Below, one piece after another: positions 47,231 to 60,676 of a stretch of DNA of 64,000 bases (position 1 is its first letter; every line of letters begins with the position of its first letter). The stretch is from Ailurus styani. Taxonomy: Eukaryota > Chordata > Mammalia > Carnivora > Ailuridae. Both the position numbers and the translations under genes were made by a program. A model generated the notes under the pieces. The model was not told where the DNA came from and searched no databases. It saw nothing but the letters and a program-made list of their open reading frames with translations. The DNA lies in assembly GCA_002007465.1 (NCBI GenBank), contig LNAC01000039.1:3309159-3373158 (forward strand), read 5' to 3'.

Positions 47231-48467
47231 AAGATTGAAAGAAAGAAAATATAGGAAAATAGTAGTCTGGAACTGAAAAGACTTGTGGTTTTCCTCCACA
47301 AACTACTGAAGTGTTCATTTGAATGAACTTTAGTATTCAATGTTTTGAGATATAAAAATGACTGTTTGACTTGCAGAACATTCCTGTATTTTGTCATGGT
47401 AGGCTAAAGAAATGAAGGCAATCTATCTATTTTCATATACCTATTTAAGATATGTTTGAGAAAATGTATTTAAGCAAATAGGCTATCGTAACAGGCATTA
47501 AACTTTATTTGTGACAGTGCTTTTGTGCCGTGTCCTTGAAATGAATAGATATCTAGAATAAAAGTTGTTGTAGTGTGGATTTAAAATGTAATTCTTGTCT
47601 GTCTTCATACCAGAACGTACACTTTATATTAGTCAGGGTCTACCTATGGAAAAGTCATTTTGAGTGTATGCTTTTTAAAATAATATTTTCTGTAATATTC
47701 TTACATAAAATGAAAACAAAGACTTTCCATGAAATGTATAAATTATACATTTGTATTTAGATAATATATAAAATGTAAAAATGTTATGTTTGTATCAAAT
47801 GGGACTACAGCAAGCTATTGCTTATGTGTATTATATATAAAATATGTACTGTTACATCTCTTCTTTTAGAATAATAAATAGTTATTTTGGATTAAATTAG
47901 AAGAAATCAGTTCTTTACTGGTGAAAATGGTTGAAAGGAAGTGTGTCTTAAATATGAATTAGTTGTTTCTTTGACTCATGAGATAAATTAGTTTAATTTA
48001 CATGTGGCAATTTTCTTGGCTAGTGATGTAATGTGAAATCAAATTCTCCCTTTCCCCTCCCTGAAAACTCAAACCAATTAATAGAACTTTTAAGCTCTTT
48101 GTCATAGGCCACCATGGAGGTCTGCAGAGAAGAACTTTAATCCAATAAACATTTCATTTAGATCATGAAAAGAACGCATGAGGAGAAGCTTCTATAAGAG
48201 AGGGTGTTACTATGATTCCAACCATGAAGAGATGTGAGGAATTTGCCAAATTAACCAAGAGGTCCTCATATTTAACGCATAAATGTGTCAAAACTAACAG
48301 AATAATTATTTAATTTGCTTGAACTTTATATTGAGAAAACTCTAAAAAGCCACAACTGTTTTCTTCAAAGCCTTCACTGTTGGACTGGATGGACAGGGCA
48401 AAGGGAGGTTGTGAGAAATCCAGATAGCAAATAACACTGGCCGAAGCTGGTCAGAAAAGGGAGTAGA

Positions 48468-48483
48468 TAATTAGACGTAATTA
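48468..48483. promoter_or_regulatory. paired TAATTA homeodomain-type cores
   Basis: TAATTA at 48468 and 48478, ten bases apart, in a repeat-free stretch of intron. Candidate homeodomain binding pair; function is inference. Confidence 0.25.
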
Positions 48484-48957
48484 GCGTGTATGAATTGTTG
48501 TCTCTCTGCCCTTAGCTTGAATAAATTTTGAAGAAAAAACCCTGGTGGTGAAAATCCTTTGATGTAGGAAGAGTCATTGTGGCTTGGCAGCATAAAGGCA
48601 GTGTTTTATACTTCTTACATAATGGTCGTGATACAGAAAGAGTGAATGGACTCTGCACCCCCCTGTCTGCTTTATAGCAAGGACTTTTGGATTCTCTTGA
48701 AACAAAATGCATCACAAGTTTTCAGTTGTTGGTAATGAGGTAGCAGGCCTCATCAGTGCTCAGAGGAAGCCATCTTTAGCTTTTGTTTAAATCTTAATCA
48801 CAGTTTTTTTCTTTCTGGGAAATCTGTTTTCTTAAATCAATACTTCTTTCCCCTTCTTTGCTTGCACCTCCAGTAAGAGGAAGAAATAATGATCAAGAAA
48901 GCTAAATATAAGAGTTAAAGAAAAATTATCACATAAAAGACATAATTTCTGTGTGGC

Positions 48958-48958
<1 letters not shown>

Positions 48959-48984
<26 letters not shown>
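48959..48984. repeat. poly-T run
   Basis: About 26 T with no SINE or L1 body next to it that I can see. Confidence 0.9.
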
Positions 48985-48990
<6 letters not shown>

Positions 48991-51052
48991 TGTGTTTTTA
49001 GTCCCATATGAGAAAGATGCTTTCTAATGCCCTTTTGCCTCAGATTGGTAACATTCTAGGAAGGTTGTTTTATAATAAAATGTATAAGAAAACATATAGG
49101 GAATGATTTTAGATTGGTTTTAGAAAGAAGTTATTTTTCAAGTTGAAATTATACAAAATAAAATGGTAAATATGTTCCTTTTTCACTATAATTCAGTTTT
49201 TAAATGGACATCAGCTTGGTTAAAAATATCACTCAGTAGATATACTGTAAACTTTACTTACTTGTGGGGACATAATGAAAATATAGGTTTGGGAACCTAG
49301 CTGTGTGCAGATATTCTGTATCTACTACTGAGAAGACAGGAATTATTCTTGAGAAACACTGCATTTATTTTGAAATCTTCTAAGACCTGGAAGAATAAAT
49401 CACTAAAAATGCAGTATCAGTTTATTCTGATAGTTGAATTATGTTCACCTTGACTATCAAAAATATTTTTAAAAGTCTTAAGCAAAAAGAGGAATTAACT
49501 ATTTCAAAACTCTAAAGTAAATCATGGGGAGAGGGGAGTTACTGGTATTAAAAGAGTGCATTATTATCCTCAATATCACAGTAGTATCTCTAAGTAAGTT
49601 TATATTTCTGATAAATTTCCTTCCTCTTCCATGAACTATCAGATCTTACATTTAAAAAAAAATCTACCCTTTAATTGCTCAGATTTCCTTCTAATTAATA
49701 TTCTTCTTTTAACATATTTTAATGATAAGACTTTCTGCAGTAGTCATCAGGATCCATGTCTTAATGTGTAATCTATGAATCTATTTTTATAAGTGTCACT
49801 TTGCTTTAGCGTATTTTTGTTCTGACATTTTGATTCTGGATAGACTTCTTTCAAGCCACAATGCTCTGAGATGCTTTTGGCTACTTAACCCATTTTGCAT
49901 ATTGTGCCATTTGTAGAATAAAGTAGCCTTTTATATTTGAAGTTGATTTGAACTCTGAAAGGCAACACCTGAACATCTCACAAAACTGGATAATTATGGC
50001 TGATTGTGTTTTTCAGGTATAGGTCACAGGAAATTCATTTGGGGTAAAGTATGTACAAAGCTAAGAAATATGCAGATTTTCTGTTGTAGGATTGTGTAAA
50101 AATTATTTACAGTTAATACTTGCATAAAGGTTAGAAAGGTTGATGAAGTGATATTTAGTTTTGCTTTACTATTCACTGCATGTCAGAATGTAATTATGAC
50201 TGATTCATGAAACTGTCTTAGAAACGAAGCATCTTTATTAAAATGCTGATCAAGATAAGAGCTGACAGTAATAAAGAATAGAACATTTTAGTCTTGTTGC
50301 TTTTGAATGATTGCTAATTACCCCAGAGGTCATGTATAGTGCTTGGTAGGATTCATTGACATTATTTCTTTTAAGTCTGCTGTTTCAACAACATCTGAGC
50401 ATGAAGACACAAACTGTGTGCACACTGAACAATAGTTTGGCCAAGTTTTTGAGGCTTCAAGATATCCAAGAAACCTTTTTCTGCTTTAGTGAATTTAGCT
50501 TTTCTCTCTCAAAATTATAGCGTATTAGGGGTGCTTGGTACAAAATACTCTATTTTTTTACTGTTGACTGTATCTACACTTCCCAGTTTCAAGTTGGTGT
50601 TAAATACTATACAGCTTATTGAGACAATGTCCTCTCTGGATATACACAAACGTAAAATAAATAACAAAATGTAGATTAGCACTAAAATTAGAATTAATAG
50701 AAAGGACTTCTTAATGTACAGTTGGAATGTACTTTCAGTAGTGTTTGACTTGTTTTTGTTTTTGAATAAATGTGCACTTTGTAATCTGTCTCTGAAGACA
50801 TGTGAATGTCCTTATAGTGTATTCCTCAGTCAATAATGATCATTAGGATTTGTATATTATAAAAATATGGTTGATTAGCCGAATAAACTCTGCCATAGAA
50901 TCTTTAAAATTCTTAACAGCTGAAAGCAGAAGAAGCCATACAGGCATATCACACATATTTATGTGGTGTCCATGATATAGCAGAAAAACAATGGTTTAAG
51001 AAGGCAGTTCTTTCTAAGCCTAGCTCTGTTCCTGACTTTGGGCAAGTCTCTT

Positions 51053-51258
51053 TTTTTTTTTTTTTTTTAAAGATTTTATTTATTTATTTCACAGAGGGAG
51101 AGAGATCACAAGGAGGCAGAGAGGCAGGCAGACAGAGAGAGGGGGAAGCAGGCTCCCCGCTGAGCAGGGAGCCCGATGCGGGCCTCGATCCCAGGACCCT
51201 GAGATCATGACCTGAGCCGAAAGCAGAGGCTTTAACCCACTGAGCCACCCAGGCGCCC
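51053..51258 (-). repeat. CAN SINE, young
   Basis: Antisense, near consensus; exact 13-bp target duplication GGGCAAGTCTCTT at 51040 and 51259. Confidence 0.97.
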
Positions 51259-51540
51259 GGGCAAGTCTCTTGAATCCACTTGAGTTTACATTTTTTCATT
51301 TGTAAATGACGGGATTGGACTGCAAGATTGCTAAGGCTCTGATACACTGTGCTATAAATTTGCAAGATTAAGTTTCAGAAGTTTACTTATAAATTATTTC
51401 TTTTGAATTATGATAGATTTCTCCCCCAAACATTGTTCTAAGTGTGGTGTTGCAGTCCCAGGCTAGCTGTTTATGAAAGCCTAATTGCCCAAGTAGCTCA
51501 AATACTATACCTTTGTAAGATAAAATAGAAGAAAAGCAAT

Positions 51541-51640
51541 ATTCAGATTTTAACATGCATTTATTAAGTGTTAGCTACTGTGATGAAGTTGTCCTGAAAT
51601 GAATCCTGCCATCAAGGAAATCAGGATGTTCAAGTAGAGG
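51541..51640 (-). repeat. L2-like fragment
   Basis: 'aacatgcatttattaagtgttagctactgtg...atcctgccatcaaggaaatc' resembles antisense L2 3' end. Weak. Confidence 0.4.
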
Positions 51641-51765
51641 AAACAGGCACACCAGCAAATAATTTTAGTATAGGGAAAGTATTATACTTCAATATAGAAT
51701 GAGTTTGGAGTGATTAGCTGTGTGTTAGAAGATTACAGTGCTAAGAATTATAAAAAACAGTGATA

Positions 51766-51964
51766 GGGCGCCTGGGTGGCTCAGTGGGTTAAAGCCTCTG
51801 CCTTCAGCTCAGGTCATGATCCCAGGGTCCTGGGATCAAGGCCCGCATCGGGCTCTCTGCTCAGCGGGGAGCCTGCTTCCTCCTCTCTCTTTGCCTGCCT
51901 CTCTGCCTACTTGTGATCTCTCTCTCTGTCAAATAAATAAATAAATAAATAATCTTAAAAAAAA
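51766..51964 (+). repeat. CAN SINE, young
   Basis: Sense, near consensus; exact 14-bp target duplication AAAAAACAGTGATA at 51752 and 51965. Confidence 0.97.
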
Positions 51965-54569
51965 AAAAAACAGTGATAAACCCACACATTTGAAATAAAT
52001 TTTCTACTTTCTGTAATGCTAGTGATTGTGGAGGATAAGTGAATGAAATGGAAATTTATGTAAATTATGAATGGACTCCTGTGTGTGTCTGCAAATTTCA
52101 GAGGTTGATGAAACTGAACCTTTTGTTTGTTAGGGCTTTTGTTTTCTTCACTTAGGTGTATCCCTGCCATCACTCTTGGTTTAATGGTCATGCTTATGGT
52201 TTTGTTTTGCTTTAATTGGAATTAAGTGAAGATTTTCCCAAGAAATCTGGACAAAGCTTAGAAGGGAAAGGTGAGGACAGAGGAAGAAAGTGAAAAATAG
52301 TTTCAGTGTATATGGGAGAAGATACCTGATGTGGCACTAAATAAGTTATGAAGAGTGAGAGCTGAGAAATATAGAGCAGGGAGTATGTTGAAGCATCCTT
52401 AGAAATATTTATATCGTCACTTTATACCATATGAGCAATTGAGGCTCATGCCTAAGATTGCCCGGCTAGTGGCAGATCCAAATCTAGAACCCAGATTTCC
52501 TGCCTTTTTACTGACCATTCTTTCCACAAACCATGTTGCTTGATATGTGTGTGCACATGTATGCGTGTCTTAACATTATGTATTTGTTATATTTTACATG
52601 TTGTAATCTTTGGGTAGAATTCATTCTCATTTGCTTTTATGAGCAAGGAATTCTTTTTCTTTTATAAAAGTATAATCTATTAATCTACCTTTAGTTGTAC
52701 ACAATGACAAATATAGTGTGTTCAACCTTGTTTTAGCTAATAGCTTAAAATTTATTCTTCAGATCTTTTATCAGAGATTAGAATAAGTTACAAGATTGAC
52801 TGAATTCATCTTCTTTCTCTTCCTCTTTCATCTTTAAATAAAAGTGCTAATGAACAGTGAAGTGACAAAAACCCAGGCAAATACAAGGCAGGAAGAGCAG
52901 AACCAGAGTTGAGAATATTTCTAAATGCTATCCAGGATACTGAAAGTCTTAACGAGGTCTCTGAAAATTATCATTTAAGTTAAATATTTTGAGATTCAGT
53001 TTTTATCATTCTAGAAGTTGTGATTATGGTATAAATCAATCACATGCATTATGTACTTTGTGTATTTATATGGTTGTATTTTTTAAGATAGGGAAGTTAT
53101 TGTTTACCCCTGATTATTTGTAGAGAATTATTTGTATAGAAAAAAACTTGTGAGTAAATTTACTGATTTTCAAAAAATAGATTTTGCAAAGCTGCAGATG
53201 TAGTGGAAAGTTCCCTTTGGCCTGAGGGTAGATTGCACAGTTCCTTTTTGTGGGAGAAAAAGAAAACTTACAGGTGCCACAGTTATGGGTTGGTAGCATG
53301 GTTATAAAAAAGATTCTCAAAAGGCATGTACATCAACTTCTTTCCAGTCTGTGATGTCACTCTTATGTTTTTCTCTTTTTTTACCTCAAGAATGAGGACT
53401 CTGGTTTTCTTGGATAAAGTGAACAGTGGGAGAAGAAATGGAATATTAATTAAAATTCTGTTGGTTATGACAGAGCCGGAAATGTTTAATGGCTGTGATT
53501 TCAATAAGACAACTATCAGCTTTTTCCAAGTACCACTATTTGGGGACAATACACGGAGTTCTCTAAGATCTTTCCTTTTATAAAATTTCATGAGAGAGAA
53601 ATGAGTGCATGCTATATTAAAAAGTCTGAACACCACATAAGTGTATATTTACTAAATATCAAATCCTCCCCCTTTCACTACTCTCCCTTTCCGCATTTCC
53701 TCCCCTCCTCCACCCTTATTTCATTCCTACTTCCCTCCTCAGGAGTAGCTCCTGTTAAAAATTTAATGTGGAGGAGTGACATCAGTATCAGGATTAAATA
53801 AGATCTCTCTTATTCATGCTCCCACCACCTTCCCCCCAACCAACAATAATTTGGCGTCCGTTCACAGACAAAAATGACTTTATGGGTGATGTTGGATTTA
53901 GCACCATATGACAAGGCACCTGGGAGGAGGCTTGCCTACCCATGTGTCAGGTAATAGGAATATAGACCTTGGTCCTGGCTGTGGACCTTGCGGTGGTCTA
54001 TGAACCAGCTCTAGCCTCTCTCAGTTGTGGTCTGGGAGCCCTTGGAAACCCTATCTTAAATCAGTCACCCAAGGATGAGAGAGCCTTTGTAGATGTCCAG
54101 GTTTCTAGTGGAAGAGTTCCAGCCTACTGTTGGGGCAAAAAACAAACAAACAAAACCTGGGTTTGGACACATTGGAGAGGGTAAAAGGGGAAGGGTTTGA
54201 CTCTACCTGCATCACCGCTTCCCCAAGGCAGCACAGCTTAGGGCCAACAGAGAACTACTTGGCCTGTGATTTCTCCTGTAGGGGATTGTAAGAGGATGTG
54301 AGTGATCACCCTGCTTCCTCAGCTGTGTGGGACGCTGCCTAAGAGGCTCATTTCTCTTTTGCCCCATTCAGAGTACTAAATCATGAGCTGCATGACTGGA
54401 GGGTAGGAAGAGGCTAGGAGAGGAACAGATAGAACTCTCTGAAGGCATCAAAGAGAGGCGGATCTTACAAACTGCTTCACACACATCAAGGAGCCTGCCC
54501 ACAAGCTGCTGGGGACCCTCGCCCAGCTCCTCCTCGTTGGCTCAAGGGCATGCCCAGTGTTCTGCATTA

Positions 54570-54570
<1 letters not shown>

Positions 54571-54631
<61 letters not shown>

Positions 54632-54638
54632 ATACACA
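54571..54638. repeat. CA microsatellite
   Basis: About 28 uninterrupted CA units followed by CATA/CACA variants. Long enough to be polymorphic. Confidence 0.95.
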
Positions 54639-55186
54639 CACCCTCACTTCATGGCTGATGCCCTGTGTATGCTTCCAACGGCCATGGTAAGAATGAGCTT
54701 TGGCAGATGGCTAGTGAGCATGTTCAGAAAGCCAGCCTGAATCTGCACCCCGGGGGGAGATCACAAACTTGAGCTTTATTGTTCCCTTTGGGAAATAAAA
54801 GGAAGGTTGTCAGCACACAGGATGTTGCAGGTTGAGAGAAGGCATATAAGCTTAAGAATTTAAGAAAGAGCAATAATTGTGGAGCACATATATTCCATAG
54901 AAGGTTTGAGAAAGCCCCCCAAATTCTTAGCAGGCTGATGGAAGGTATTTCTTTCCTGAAAGTTATTAGTAAAGACAGGAGGAGGAGGACTGCTACTTCA
55001 AATGTGAAGACAATAGTACAAAACTTCAAAGAATATGAAAAATCACAGAAACATGACATCACCAGAGGATCACAATAGTTTGCCAGTAACTGATCCCAAA
55101 GACATGGACATCTGGGATGTACCCCATAAAGAATTCAAAATAGCTGTTTTAAGGAAACTTAATGGCTACATAAAAACAAACAAACA

Positions 55187-55374
55187 GGGTGCCTGGGTGG
55201 CTCAGTGGGTTAAAGCCTCTGCTTTTGGCTCAGGTCATGATCTCAGGGTCCTGGGATCGAGGCCCATATCGGCCTCCCTGCTCAGCGGGGAGCCTGCTTC
55301 CCCCTCTCTCTCCCTGCCTCTCTGCCTCCTTGTGATCTCTCTCCCTCTGTGAAATAAATAAATAAATAAATCTT
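55187..55374 (+). repeat. CAN SINE, young, inside L1
   Basis: Sense; exact 16-bp target duplication TAAAAACAAACAAACA at 55171 and 55375. Confidence 0.97.
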
Positions 55375-57080
55375 TAAAAACAAACAAACAACAACAAAAA
55401 ACCCCACCAAAATCAAGAAAACCATACACAAACAAAATGAGATATTTAACAAAGAGAAATCATAAAAAAGAACCAAATAGAAATTCTGAAGCTGAAGAAT
55501 ACAGTTAATGCAATGAAAAAAAAAAAATAAAAGCAATAGGAAGCAGTCAACATTAGACTTGATCAAGTAGAAAAATCAGTGAGATTGAAGACAGGGACTT
55601 TAAAATTATCCAGTCAGAGCAGAACAAAAGAAAAAGGCTGAAAAGAATGAAGAAAGTCTACATAAATTATTAGATACCATCAGAAGAAATGATCTGAATT
55701 CTTGGGGTTCCAGAAAGAGAAGAGGGGAAAAGGAGGGAGAAAGTTTATTTAAAGAAATAATGGCAAAGAACTTCCCAAATCTGGGGAGAGATTTGGATAT
55801 CCAAGTTCATGATGCTTACAGGTCATCCACAAAACTCAAAGAATTTTTCCAAGGTACATTATAATAAAACTCAAAAGTCAGAGACAAAGAATCTTAAAAG
55901 CAACAGGAGAAAAGAAACTTGTTACTAGCACACCATAAGACTATCAGATTTCTCAGCAGAAACCTTACAGGCCAGAAGAGAGTGGGATGATATATTCAAA
56001 TATAACTTAAAAAAAACTCCCCCCAAAAACCAAAAAAACCCCCACCAAAACCCAGCCAATCAAGAATACTATATTCAGTAAAGTTATCCTTCAGAAATAA
56101 AGTATAGACGAAGACTTATTCAGACAAACAAAAGCTGAGGGAATTCATCATCACTAGACCTGCTTTATAAGAAGTTTGTCAAACTGAAATGAAAGAATAG
56201 TAATTAGTAACATGAAAATATGAAAATATACAATACATTAGTAAAGGTATATAGTCAAATTCAGAATAGTCTAATTTTGTAATATGGTGGTGTGTTGGCT
56301 ACTTAAATCTAGTATAAAGGTTAAAAACAAGAGTATTAAAAATAATGATAGCTACAATAATTTGTTAATGAATACATAATATGAAAATGGCTAAATCGAG
56401 ACATCAAAAACAAAAAAGGAAGGGTAGTAGACGGGTAGAATTTTCATATGAGATTGAGGTTGTTGTCAGTGTAAAAATACTGTTATATTCATAAGGTAGT
56501 TTTTGTAAGCCTTGCAGTAACCACAAAACAAAGACTGCAGTAGATACACTAAATATAAAGAGAAGGGAATCAAAGCCTACCACTATGGAAAATTATCTGT
56601 TCACAGAGGAAGGCAGTAAGAGAGAAAGAAAGGAACAAGGAAACCACCAGAGTAAAACTAATAGGATGGTCCTTACCTATTGACAATTACTCTAAATATA
56701 AGTGGATTAAATTCTCTAATCAAAAGGCATAAATTGTCCAGATAGATTAAAAACAAAAAAGGAATTCCTAATTCTATGCTGCCCATAAGGACACATAGCT
56801 TTAAGGACATATAGGCTCTAAGTGAAGGGATGAAAAAAGATATTCCATGGAAGTAGGAACCAAAAGTGAGCAGGGATTGCTATACTTACATCAGAGAAGA
56901 GACAAGATAGACTTTAAGTCAAAAACTGCAATGAATCAAAGAACACCACTATATAATAATAAAGGGGTCAATTTATCAAGAAGACATAACAATCGTGTGC
57001 AGCCAACATCAGAGCACCTAAATATATTAAGAAAATACTAAGACATCTGAAGAGAGAAATATACAAACAGTATAATAATA

Positions 57081-58035
57081 GTAGGGGGCTTCAACAAATG
57101 GGCAGAGAAACCATATAGATATTTTTCCAAAGAAGACCTACAAATGGCCATAGGTACATGAAAAGTTGTTCAGCATGACTAGTCATCAGGAAAATGCAAA
57201 TCAAAACCACAATGCGATGTCACCTCACATCTGTTAGAATGGATACCCTCAAAACCACATAAGTGTTGGGGAGGATATGGAGAAAAAGAAACCCTTGTAC
57301 ACTATTTGTGACTATAAATTGATGCTACCCCTAGGGAAAATAGTATAGAAGTTCCTCAAAACATTAAACGTAGAGCTAGGATATGATTCAGCAATTCCAC
57401 TTCTGAGTATATATCCAAAGGAAATGAAATCATTATCTTGAACAGACATCTGCACTTCCGTGTTCTTTGCAACATTATTCATAATAGCCAAGATGTAGAA
57501 ACAACTTAAGTGTCCATCAATGGATAAATGGATAAAGATGTGGTGTGTCTCTGGTGTTTCACAATGAAATATTCTACAGCCATGGGAAGGAAACACTGCC
57601 ATTTGTGACAAAATAGATGGACCTTGAGGACATTATGCTAAGTGAAATAAGTCGGAGAAAGACAAATACCATATGATATCACTTATATGTGGAATCTAAA
57701 AACGTTGAATGCAGAGACAGAGAGTAGATTGGTCATTGCTAGGAGCTGGGAGTGGGGGAAATGGAGAGATGGGTATGAACTTTTGGTTGTAAATGACTAA
57801 ATTTTTGAGATTTAATGCATAGCATGGTGAATATAGTTAACAATACTGTATTATGTGCTTGAAAGTTGCTAAGTTCTTGTCATAAAAAAAGAAATGGTAA
57901 TTATGTGAGATGATAGGGTATTAACCAGTACTACTGTGGTAATTATTTTGCAGTATGTTAAGTTCATCAGTTGTACACCTTAACCTTACAAATGTTATAT
58001 GTCATTTATATATCAATAAAGCTGGAAGAAAATCT
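57081..58035 (+). repeat. L1 3' UTR continuing the element at 53870
   Basis: Sense L1M-type 3' end: 'atgcaaatcaaaaccacaatg', 'attcagcaattccacttctgag', 'aagtgtccatcaatggataaatgg', 'acagcatggtgaatatag', ending 'atatcaataaagctggaag'. The join with the ORF2 endonuclease near 57080 skips most of ORF2. Confidence 0.9.
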
Positions 58036-58149
58036 GTATCTTTTCAAGCATTTTTCTGTACACTTATATGCGCACATATCTCTATATTTGCCTAAGCATA
58101 TAGTTTTGTTGTAAATTAATGGAGTAATAGTTACATCTTAATCTGACTT

Positions 58150-58475
58150 GTGCTTTTTTTTATACCTTTAAGATATCCTGGAGATCTTCTTATATCAGAT
58201 ATAATTCCAGCTCTTTTTTTTTTAATGGTTGCTTTGTATTTCTACTAATGGCTGCATTAGTATTTTTAAACTAATCTGCAGGTTTTGTATATTTAGGTTT
58301 ACTGTGTTTGTTTTCAAATAATGCTTTAAAAAACCTGTTTACAAATGCATTTTTAGTCACAGGAGTCAATGTTTTTGTACGATAGGTTCCTCGAATGGGA
58401 ATTTCTAGGTCAGAGGTTTTGTGTAATTAAAGCTTTATTAGGTTTTGTCAATTTACACTTGTATATTAGATAACA
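58150..58475 (-). repeat. old L1 3' fragment
   Basis: Antisense degenerate L1M: 'tggctgcattag', 'ataggttcctcgaatgggaatttctaggtcagagg', 'gttttgtcaatttacacttg'. Confidence 0.5.
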
Positions 58476-59960
58476 TTGAAAAATAAATGGTGAAATTAAA
58501 TATACAAAGAGTAAGGTGGTTTTTTAAAGAAGTCACATTAATCCTTCCAGAGCACAGTAGGGTATGACAACAAATCATGTGGAATTAATGTGGGGTACTC
58601 TGGGAATTTTACTGGATGTTGCTTGAACATATCGAGTCAGTATCATGTTATTGCAAAATCACGGTGGCCAGAATATTTAAGGGTGGTGGAATTTTTGAAC
58701 TTTTGTTCTTTGTCTTTTTCTGAATGTAGAAGATATGTGTAGTGCATGTTCTGCAGACCTGAGTTTAGCCTCTGCCCCCTTAAAGCTAAATAACTCTAGG
58801 AAGTAGAGAGCAGAATATTTGCTCTTTTTGAACCTTAAGTACTTCATTGGTAAATCGAAGCTGATAACCATATCTTTAAAGGTTGTTGTAAAATTAAGTG
58901 CTCAATAAATGGTGATCGTAGTTATTTTTATTCTTTTGTGACAGTTTTACAAAATATAAAGCTAACCATGATTAAACATTTATATATAACATACCTACAA
59001 TTAAACATATATATGGCAGTGGGGCATCTTCTATTATTACAAGCAGAAAACACGTAAACTCTATGTAGCATCCTATGTCTCAAAGGTTACCACTGTTCTG
59101 AGGAACAGAAACATCTCTTCATGTAAACATTAGGATTCTTTGTTTTGTTTTCCAGCCATATGTCAAAACAATTTGATAGTGTAAGGGCACAACTTCATCA
59201 ATTCTGGTGTGCTCCCCATCCTGGCACATAGCTATTTAAGATACAAATTTGTGTCTTAGATCATCCAAATTAATTAAGTCTTATCAGGAAACCAGTCTAC
59301 TAACAGCATTAAGGTCTTGACCAAGTTGACAGAGGCAATATCGATTCTTGTTCTTTACAATTTTCTACTTCTTGATAGTCTAAAGATGATAAATACCATA
59401 CTTTAGCGTACTAGAGTTCAAATATTTTCTAAGAATCAATATGTCTAAGATAAAGAATATAGAAGGGAAAGTAAGTCATTGGTCTTTGAGCAAGGTCTCT
59501 GGTTACTTGGTAGCTGTTGCCACAGTCAGATGTTTCACCTTTCCTTTTATAGATGGTGAGAGTGGAGGTGTGTTTTTGAAGGGCCATGGTTTCATCTCAG
59601 AGTTCCAAACACTGACAGAAAGACCCTACAACTGTTGTGCTGGGCTTCTGTGCTACACCTGCTAAGTTTGATCAGGTATGACACCAGATGCTGGTGCTTT
59701 GCCTCTTTTTTTGGAAAATATTTTTATGAAATATCCAGGAACTCATTATTTCAGAGAACTATTGGAATATTCCATATCATAGTGGCACTCAAAAAGATAA
59801 GAATGTAGCTTCATTAACAATATGAGATGTAGTTGAAAACCTAACTCTACGAACTTAGGGTCATCTAGTTTGAGATGTTGGAATCCTTTGCTGGACCAAT
59901 CACTCAAATCTCCTTCTGTCCTTTCTGTACATTCTCATATATTTATTTTCCCTAAGGAAA

Positions 59961-60189
59961 TTTATTCCAAGTTCTCTTCATCTAATCAAACTACTCCAAT
60001 TATAGAATATTTCTCCAACCCACGTTAAGTTTTATCAATCCTTTGTTTACTTAATATTCTGTTTATTTCCCTTANTTTATTCCAAGTTCTCTTCATCTAA
60101 TCAAACTACTCCAATTATAGAATATTTCTCCAACCCATGTTAAGTTTTATCAATCCTTTGTTTACTTAATATTCTGTTTATTTCCCTTA
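59961..60189. repeat. 114-bp tandem duplication joined by one N
   Basis: 59961-60074 and 60076-60189 are the same 114 bp (starting TTTATTCCAAGTTCTC, ending TTTATTTCCCTTA) with one difference, C at 60023 versus T at 60138. A single N (60075) separates them. Probably an assembly join rather than genomic. Confidence 0.9.
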
Positions 60190-60194
60190 TTCTT

Positions 60195-60373
60195 TTTTTT
60201 AAAGATTTTATTTATTTGACAGAGAGAGAGAGAGATTACAAGTAGGCAGAGAGGCCGACAGAGAGAGAGGAGAATCCAGCAGGGAGCCCGATGCGGGACT
60301 CGATCCCAGGACCCTGAGATCATGACCTGAGCTGAAGGCAGAGGCTTTAACCCACTGAGCCACCCAGGCACCC
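60195..60373 (-). repeat. CAN SINE
   Basis: Antisense, somewhat shortened body; target duplication TATTTCCCTTATTCTT (60179) and TATTTTCTTTATTCTT (60374), two mismatches. Confidence 0.95.
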
Positions 60374-60676
60374 TATTTTCTTTATTCTTGACAACTCATC
60401 TGCTTTTATGTCTTTTCCCTCATTGCAAAATAACAGTGATTTCTTTTCATTTCATTTTATCCAAACATAAACAAGAAAGGAATCAATGCTGACAGTCTCC
60501 AACTCTTTGATCCTAGGACCATAAACACCAACCCTGGGTGGTCTATGGGTTTAGTTATTACCTGTGGTGGACAATGTGGTGGTTTTCTCCAAAATTGATT
60601 CCACCTTTCTTGTACTGTGTAGTAGCCATGTGATTTGGAATGGGACCAACTGGAGGTGGGGCCAGATTAGGCTAAG

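Larger units (their letters stand above)
53870..57080 (+). repeat. old L1: 5' region, ORF1 and start of ORF2, broken
   Basis: Sense LINE-1. A less AT-rich 5' region (53.9-55.0 kb) leads into ORF1 remnants (about 55035-56170): after the SINE, the conserved stretches for 'FKEIMAKNFPNLG', 'IRLSAETLQARREWDD' and 'FPDKQKLREF' can be followed in broken frames. A spacer then leads to the ORF2 endonuclease start (about 56650-57060, with NNKGVNLSRRHNN-like reading). Many stops. A CA microsatellite (54571) and a SINE (55187) are inserted. Confidence 0.75.

Noticed and set aside
53283..53636. 117-codon minus-strand frame in unique intron
   Set aside because: No recognisable domain, no conserved start context and no splice signals; length is within chance for an AT-rich 64-kb window.
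54448..54740. Cys-Val or His-Thr repeat frames
   Set aside because: Translation of the CA microsatellite in both directions.
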